A DNA stretch of 10,124 bases from Planctomycetota bacterium (GTDB lineage: Bacteria; Planctomycetota; DG-23; SLPQ01): the NCBI GenBank assembly GCA_021160625.1, contig JAGHCE010000182.1, positions 1 to 10,124 of the forward strand. The letters are read 5' to 3'. Position numbers and translations under genes: made by a program. The notes under the pieces are model-generated. The model made no database searches and was not told the DNA's origin. It was given only the letters and a program-made list of their open reading frames with translations. Numbering within the stretch: the first letter of the stretch is position 1; each line of letters begins with the position of its first letter. This document shows positions 6,026 through 10,124 of this stretch, piece after piece.

Positions 6026-6727
6026 ATGCGGTCCAAAAACATCCTGACGGCCGGGGGGATTCTGGCCGTGGTGCTCGCCGGTGCTCTTATTGCCCAGACA
6101 CTCGATGCCGGCGCCGAGCTGGCGATAGTCGACAGGGTTTACAAGGCGCGCAGCGACTACACGAAGGCGCTCACCGAACTGGCCAACCACTACCTGCGCG
6201 TCGGCGACGTCACGAAGTCCAGCCGCGCCACGAGGGAGCTCAAGGCCTTCAGTTCGATTGAGCAGTACACCTACGCCAAGGACACCGCCGGCCCTGTCGT
6301 CGAAGAACCCATCAAGGTTCTCAAGTACATCCCGGAGGCTAATGACTATTACATCGACGGCAAGATAATCGCCGAAAGCCGCCGCAAGGCCAGAAAGGAC
6401 CTGGCGCTCAAGCGCTTCGCAAAGATCCTCGAAACCTGGCCCGAAAGCGACAAGGCGGCCGCGGCCGCTTACGAGATGGCCGAGCTTTACGCCGGCGTCT
6501 ACTACCGCGACTACGACCTTGCGGCCAAGTACTACAAGAAGTGCTACGACCTCGATCCCGCCACGCTTGAGCCGGCGCTGGTCAAGGCCGGCGATATGTA
6601 CGTGAAGCTCGGCCGCAACGAGGACGCCGTCACGATGTACAAACTCGCCGTCAAGGGCTCACGCGACACGAAGCACAAGGAAGCGGCGGAGAAGGCCCTC
6701 GAGAAACTCGCCGCCGAAGGGTTTTGA
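6026..6727 (+). CDS. Exported TPR-like protein of unknown function
   Basis: A 233-residue protein. It begins with a signal-peptide or anchor-like segment (charged MRSK, then hydrophobic ILTAGGILAVVLAGALIA to about residue 22) without a lipobox Cys, so it is probably exported or tethered by one helix. Residues from about 120 look like tetratricopeptide repeats: ALKRFAKILETWPESDKAAAAAYEMAELY, AAKYYKKCYDLDP, ALVKAGDMYVKLGRNEDAVTMYKLAV and KEAAEKALEKLA. Such repeats mediate protein-protein contacts; no catalytic motif is seen and I do not recognise a named family. A strong ribosome site, AAAGGAGGG, lies four bases before the ATG. Codons end heavily in C or G (many AAG, TAC, GCC), which may indicate high expression. 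It is the last gene before the intrinsic terminator. The 90-base gap after ispD could hold its own promoter, but none is convincing. Confidence 0.8.
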   Translation: MRSKNILTAGGILAVVLAGALIAQTLDAGAELAIVDRVYKARSDYTKALTELANHYLRVGDVTKSSRATRELKAFSSIEQYTYAKDTAGPVVEEPIKVLKYIPEANDYYIDGKIIAESRRKARKDLALKRFAKILETWPESDKAAAAAYEMAELYAGVYYRDYDLAAKYYKKCYDLDPATLEPALVKAGDMYVKLGRNEDAVTMYKLAVKGSRDTKHKEAAEKALEKLAAEGF

Positions 6728-6750
6728 CACAAAACTGTTTGCTTGCACAG

Positions 6751-6781
6751 CGGGGCCGCCGTCGGTGGCCCCGTTTTCTTT
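6751..6781 (+). terminator. Strong intrinsic terminator after the TPR gene
   Basis: The 10-bp stem CGGGGCCGCC / GGTGGCCCCG (one G-U pair) has loop GTC and is followed directly by TTTTCTTT. It starts 23 bases after the TPR stop codon and ends the operon that begins at the HIT gene. The repeat mosaic of gap 3 begins at the very next base. Confidence 0.9.
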
Positions 6782-6910
6782 GGGAGGGCTTCGCCCCCTT
6801 CCTGCTACGGGGGCCACGGGCGTTGCCCGAGGCAATCATTTGGCCTTCCGCGGGCGAGGCGTGCCCAATGGGTAGGGTGGACATTCTTGTCTGCCGTCGT
6901 TCGTATTCCG
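6782..6910 (+). repeat. Long direct repeat, copy 2 (partner 1296-1425)
   Basis: Same module order as the first copy. The GTT-loop hairpin at 6814-6832 is of the CCACGGGC class rather than CCCGGCAC. The left half of the GGGCGAGGC palindrome joins directly to the CAATGGGTAGGG module, a chimeric junction not seen at 2225 or 6992. Confidence 0.8.
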
Positions 6911-6911
6911 C

Positions 6912-6927
6912 GCGCGGCAAGCCGCGC
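6912..6927. repeat. AA-loop hairpin cassette, stem GCGCGGC
   Basis: GCGCGGC-AA-GCCGCGC is a perfect 7-bp stem with flanks ATTCCGC and CCTAC identical to 1854-1869, but a different stem sequence. Confidence 0.78.
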
Positions 6928-6954
6928 CCTACGTGAAAATGTGGTGCTGGTGGG

Positions 6955-6971
6955 CCGGCACGTTGTGCCGG
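6955..6971. repeat. GTT-loop hairpin, stem CCGGCAC
   Basis: CCGGCAC-GTT-GTGCCGG is a perfect 7-bp stem. It shares the stem class of 1327-1345. Confidence 0.72.
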
Positions 6972-6991
6972 GAAGTCCACCGGCCTTCCGC

Positions 6992-7011
6992 GGGCGAGGC
7001 GTGCCTCGCCC
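6992..7011. repeat. GT-loop palindrome GGGCGAGGC, copy 2
   Basis: Exact copy of 2225-2244, again preceded by GC and followed by CTACGA. Confidence 0.85.
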
Positions 7012-7045
7012 CTACGAATGCTGTGTGCCACTGGTGGCTGTGTAG

Positions 7046-7065
7046 GGGCACGATTTATCGCGCCC
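7046..7065. repeat. TT-loop hairpin next to GTAGGG
   Basis: GGGC-A-CGAT, loop TT, ATCG-C-GCCC: eight pairs with one A-C mismatch. GTAGGG (7042-7047) overlaps its left foot. This is the reverse-complement layout of the AA-loop cassettes. Confidence 0.65.
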
Positions 7066-7088
7066 TCGTTTTCCAGTGGCAGTACCGA

Positions 7089-7104
7089 GCGCAATAAATT
7101 GCGC
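7089..7104. repeat. AA-loop hairpin before CCCTAC, stem GCGCAAT
   Basis: GCGCAAT-AA-ATTGCGC is a perfect 7-bp stem whose last C overlaps the start of CCCCTAC. The stem sequence differs from all other cassettes, but loop and right flank match. Confidence 0.75.
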
Positions 7105-7208
7105 CCCTACAAGCAATGCGTGTGCCACGGTGGGACTTGCCCCGCCGTGCAGTGATTACGGCGGCATACGACGGGACCCTACAGGGCTGAAATCAAATTA
7201 TTCAGGGA

Positions 7209-8363
7209 ATGCGAGCCTTTAGATTGGAGAAGACCCTGTCAGGACTCGGATTTGACCTCATTGCCGTCGACGGCAAGGCCCGCGCTGGGCTGATAAGGAC
7301 CCCGCACGGGGAGGTTCCGACGCCGACGTTTATGCCGGTGGGCACCCAGGGGAGCATAAAGTGCCTTTCGCCGAAACAGGTGCGTTCGACGGGCACGGGG
7401 GTAGTCTTAGCCAATGCTTATCATCTGATGATAAGGCCCGGCGCCGAAGTGGTGGCCGAAGCCGGGGGTGTCGGGCAGTGGACGGGATGGGAAGGAGTGA
7501 CGCTGACCGACAGCGGGGGCTACCAGCTTTTTTCCTTGGCCGAGCTGACAAAGGTTTCTGACAAAGGGGTGAAATTTCGCTCCCATGTGGACGGCGCACC
7601 GCTTTTTATGTCACCTGAGGAAGCAATCAGGGTTCAAAATTTGATCGGCGCCGATATAATTATGCCTCTCGACGACTGCGTGGGGTTCCCGGTGGAAAGG
7701 TACCGTGCCGAGGAATCCGTGCGGCGTACGCTCCTGTGGGCGCGTGCGTCGAAAGCCGCGCACAAGAGGGACGACCAGGCGCTTTTCGGCATCGTCCAGG
7801 GCAGTACGTACGATGACCTAAGACGTAAGTGTGCCGAAGGGCTCGTCGCGCAGGACTTCGCCGGGTACGCGATAGGGGGGGTAAGCGTCGGCGAGGGGAC
7901 CGCGCTCATAAGGGAGGTGGTGGGAACATCCGTAGAGTGGCTGCCGCCTGAGAAGCCGCGCTACCTTATGGGAGTGGGCCCGCCTGGGGACCTCTTGGCG
8001 GGGGTGGCCGCCGGGGTGGATATGTTCGACTGCGTAATGCCGACGCGCAACGGCCGCAACGGTTGGGCCTTTACCGCGCGCGGCACGGTGAAGGTGAAAA
8101 ACGGCGCCTACGCCCGGGCGAGTGGGCCGCTGGAGCAGGGATGTGACTGTTACACGTGCCGCAATTTTTCGAGGTCTTACATAAGGCACCTCTTCAACGT
8201 GGGGGAAATACTGGGTATGACGCTTGTGTCGCTCCATAACCTGAGGTACTTCGCCAGGCTTATGCAAGGGGCGCGCGAGGCGATAACGGCCGGCAGGTTC
8301 GCCGAGTTCTGCAGCGACTGCCTGGCAGGACTGGCACAAGAAGGCAAAGGAGAAGCACAATGA
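7209..8363 (+). CDS. tgt: Queuine tRNA-ribosyltransferase (tRNA-guanine transglycosylase)
   Basis: A 384-residue enzyme that replaces guanine-34 in GUN-anticodon tRNAs with preQ1, a step in queuosine formation. Landmarks: TPTFMPVGTQGSIK, the D101 region (TDSGGYQLFSL) used in catalysis, PLDDC (155-157) and GIVQG (194-198) in the base pocket, GGVSVGEG, YLMGVGPP, and the nucleophile region VDMFDCVMPTRNGR (nucleophile probably D274). The zinc site is complete: C312, C314, C317 and H343. The N-terminus carries about 12 residues before the usual GFDLIAVDGKARAG core. ATG 7209 is the first possible ATG, since an in-frame stop lies at 7188-7190; AGGGA abuts it directly, so the ribosome site is poorly spaced. 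The stop overlaps the yajC start (ATGA). The tgt-yajC-secD order is classical across bacteria. Confidence 0.97.
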   Translation: MRAFRLEKTLSGLGFDLIAVDGKARAGLIRTPHGEVPTPTFMPVGTQGSIKCLSPKQVRSTGTGVVLANAYHLMIRPGAEVVAEAGGVGQWTGWEGVTLTDSGGYQLFSLAELTKVSDKGVKFRSHVDGAPLFMSPEEAIRVQNLIGADIIMPLDDCVGFPVERYRAEESVRRTLLWARASKAAHKRDDQALFGIVQGSTYDDLRRKCAEGLVAQDFAGYAIGGVSVGEGTALIREVVGTSVEWLPPEKPRYLMGVGPPGDLLAGVAAGVDMFDCVMPTRNGRNGWAFTARGTVKVKNGAYARASGPLEQGCDCYTCRNFSRSYIRHLFNVGEILGMTLVSLHNLRYFARLMQGAREAITAGRFAEFCSDCLAGLAQEGKGEAQ

Positions 8364-8713
8364 ACTGGATGATATTGGCACAGGCCGCGGCCCCGGCTGC
8401 CCCGTCCGCCGCGCCGGAGAACCCGCTGGGAGCCCTGAGCACGTTCTTGCTGCCCATCGGGTTTATGCTGGTTATTTTCTATATCCTGCTCATCAGACCG
8501 CAGAAAAAGCAGGAAAAAGCTCGCAAGGATATGATCAACGCCTTGAAAAAGAACGACAAGGTCGTCACAATTGGCGGAATACACGGAATCGTCGCCAATG
8601 TTCGCGACAAGGATGTCACGCTCAAGATAGACGAATCGGGAGATGTCCGCATTCGCGTGTCCCGAAGCGCCGTATCCCGCGTCATAACGAAAGACGCCGA
8701 CGACGAGGAGTAG
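8360..8713 (+). CDS. yajC: Sec translocase accessory subunit YajC
   Basis: A 117-residue small membrane protein that partners SecD/SecF and supports protein export at SecYEG. A short Ala/Pro-rich N-terminus precedes one membrane helix (about residues 28-46, FLLPIGFMLVIFYILLI), then the signature RPQKKQEKARKDMINALKKNDKVVTIGGIHG and a small cytoplasmic domain ending in acidic residues (DADDEE). The ATG overlaps the tgt stop, and AAAGGAG lies seven bases upstream, so it is both coupled and supplied with its own ribosome site. Length and context are typical. Confidence 0.95.
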   Translation: MNWMILAQAAAPAAPSAAPENPLGALSTFLLPIGFMLVIFYILLIRPQKKQEKARKDMINALKKNDKVVTIGGIHGIVANVRDKDVTLKIDESGDVRIRVSRSAVSRVITKDADDEE

Positions 8714-8767
8714 CGGCATTCGGCGGGATTCCGGCCGCATTCACTTGAGGATTTTGAAAGGCTTCCT

Positions 8768-10124
8768 ATGAAACGCTCGTACACCTGGAAAGTGGTTCTT
8801 ATCATCGTAATCGTGGCGCTGGCGATCCTGGGGCTCGAAAGCAAGCCCATCCGGCGCGGCATAGACCTGCGCGGAGGGGCGGAGCTGCTCTTCAGGATAG
8901 ATACGTCCAGCCTGAGCGAAAAGCAGCAGCTCCTGGGCCTCACCGACAAGACCGTGGATATCATCCGCGAGAGGATAGACCCCACCGGTGAGAGGGGCCT
9001 CGTGATCCAAAGCAGGGACCAGCACCGGATAATGATGCAGCTGCCGGGGTTTTCGCGTGACCAGACCAAGGAAATCATCGCCCTTGCCACGAATATGGGC
9101 AAGCTCCAGTGGCGCCTCGTGGCCAATGACGACCCTACGAAGGTCGCGCTGCTTGAGGCCGGCAAGAAAGTCCCCGGCTACGAGTACTACAAGTACGCCG
9201 AAGGCGCCCGCCGGCTAATGATAGACAGGGCGACGAGGAACGGCGAGACGATCTTGATCCCTGAGGGGCTCCTGATACGTGTCGACGACAAGTATAACAT
9301 AACCGGAGAGCTCCTCAGCCGCGTTCAATCCACCGTAGACCGCACGGGCGGCCCGGCGGTCCTCTTCGAAATGAAGCCGGAAGGCGCCCGGCGGTTCGGC
9401 AAGCTCACCGGCGACCACCAGGGTGAACGGCTTGCCATAATCCTGAACGATCAGCTCTACAGCGCGCCGACCATCCAGGACAAAATTACGGACCGAGGCG
9501 TCATCACGAACATCCCCTCGGCCAAGGAACGCGACAATCTCGTCAAGGTCCTCAATTCCGGTTCGCTGAAGGCCCCGCTTATCCTCGAGAGCGAACAGTA
9601 CGTCGGCCCGACGCTGGGCGCCCGCACCATACAACGCGGCGTCAAGTCCGGCATCATCGCGGGTATCGTCGTACTCGTATTTATGGTGGTCTATTATCTC
9701 GTGGCCGGGTCCATCGCCGACTTCGCACTCTGCCTCAATATTCTTGTCCTGCTTTCGGTGATGGCCGTCTCCAGGGCGACGCTGACGCTACCGGGCATCG
9801 CAGGGATAGTCCTGACGGTCGGTATGGCCGTCGACGCCAACGTGCTGATATTCGAAAGAATCCGCGAGGAACTCCGAATGAAGCGCGACCTGCCGGTTGC
9901 CATCAGGATGGGCTACGAAAAGGCGTTTACCGCCATCTTCGACTCGAACCTCACAACCTTCGCCACCGCTGCGATACTCTACGTCTTCGGAACGGGGCCG
10001 GTTAGAGGCTTCGCGATAACGCTCTCCATCGGTATCCTCGTTTCGTTCTTCACGGCCGTTTTCGTGACGCGGGTGATATTCGAACTGCTGGTCAAGCATA
10101 ACCTCGTCAAGCAGGTGAAGATGC
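8768..10124 (+). CDS. secD: Protein translocase subunit SecD (3' end beyond window)
   Basis: An RND-type membrane protein that uses the proton gradient to drive late steps of Sec export. The frame gives 452 residues and remains open at the edge. Visible parts: membrane helix 1 (about residues 8-23), GIDLRGGAELLF (31-42), a periplasmic domain with MMQLPGF (89-95), QYVGPTLGA (277-285) just before helix 2, then clustered helices carrying GMAVDANVLIFERIREE (352-368), whose Asp is needed for proton coupling, and FATAAILYVFGTGPVRGFAITLSIG (398-422). The start is ATG 8768 with AAAGG six bases upstream. It follows yajC by 54 bases with no terminator, so it is in the same operon. Some lineages fuse SecD to SecF; the cut leaves this open. 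Confidence 0.96.
   Translation, partial: MKRSYTWKVVLIIVIVALAILGLESKPIRRGIDLRGGAELLFRIDTSSLSEKQQLLGLTDKTVDIIRERIDPTGERGLVIQSRDQHRIMMQLPGFSRDQTKEIIALATNMGKLQWRLVANDDPTKVALLEAGKKVPGYEYYKYAEGARRLMIDRATRNGETILIPEGLLIRVDDKYNITGELLSRVQSTVDRTGGPAVLFEMKPEGARRFGKLTGDHQGERLAIILNDQLYSAPTIQDKITDRGVITNIPSAKERDNLVKVLNSGSLKAPLILESEQYVGPTLGARTIQRGVKSGIIAGIVVLVFMVVYYLVAGSIADFALCLNILVLLSVMAVSRATLTLPGIAGIVLTVGMAVDANVLIFERIREELRMKRDLPVAIRMGYEKAFTAIFDSNLTTFATAAILYVFGTGPVRGFAITLSIGILVSFFTAVFVTRVIFELLVKHNLVKQVKM

Larger units (their letters stand above)
6782..7200. repeat. Intergenic palindrome mosaic, gap 3
   Basis: A non-coding gap holding the second copy of the long repeat (6782-6910), an AA-loop cassette (6912-6927), a GTT-loop hairpin (6955-6971), the GGGCGAGGC palindrome (6992-7011), a CCACTGGTGG palindrome (near 7028), a TT-loop hairpin after GTAGGG (7046-7065), an AA-loop hairpin before CCCTAC (7089-7104), a decayed TT-loop hairpin (7129-7146) and a last CCCTAC (7177-7182). 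No gene is supported here. Confidence 0.82.

Noticed and set aside
6782..7200. CRISPR array
   Set aside because: Repeats are variable palindromes at irregular distances, without constant repeats, uniform spacers or cas genes.
7188..7208. Riboswitch (preQ1-type) before tgt
   Set aside because: Between the end of the repeat mosaic and the ATG there are only about 25 bases, with no recognisable aptamer. The AGGGA next to the ATG is merely a poorly spaced ribosome site.

Overview
The window is GC-rich, gene-dense bacterial DNA with every intact gene on the + strand. It holds housekeeping operons separated by repeat-filled gaps. The gene content, a sulfatase of the kind abundant in Planctomycetota and related phyla, and intergenic DNA packed with short palindromes suggest a planctomycete or PVC-like or related uncultured lineage. 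This placement is inference; no rRNA or other decisive marker is present.

Layout. 1-1224 is the 3' part of a sulfatase gene whose start lies outside the window. 1225-1926 is a repeat-rich gap interrupted by a 341-bp mini-insertion sequence (1433-1773) that carries only the DNA-binding N-terminus of an IS481-type transposase. 1927-2148 encodes a small FmdB-type zinc-ribbon protein whose start codon sits at the edge of a repeat copy. 2149-2455 is a second repeat gap. 2456-6727 is a probable operon: HIT-family nucleotide hydrolase/phosphorylase, dGTPase-like HD enzyme, membrane-anchored PIN-TRAM nuclease, IspD of isoprenoid synthesis, and an exported TPR-like protein. It closes with a strong intrinsic terminator (6751-6781). 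6782-7208 is a third repeat gap. 7209 to the window end is tgt-yajC-secD, the widely conserved linkage of queuosine tRNA modification with the Sec accessory complex; secD runs off the edge.

The housekeeping genes are ordinary. The unusual signal is in the gaps. They are mosaics of 16-25 bp hairpins that share loops (AA/TT, GTT, TTCT, GT) and flanks (CCCTAC or its complement GTAGGG, ATTCCGCG), while the stems differ between copies and mostly stay complementary. The repeats occur only between transcription units and stop close to stop codons, the terminator and start codons. One copy appears split by the mini-insertion element, and another appears to have been co-opted as the translation start region of the zinc-ribbon gene.
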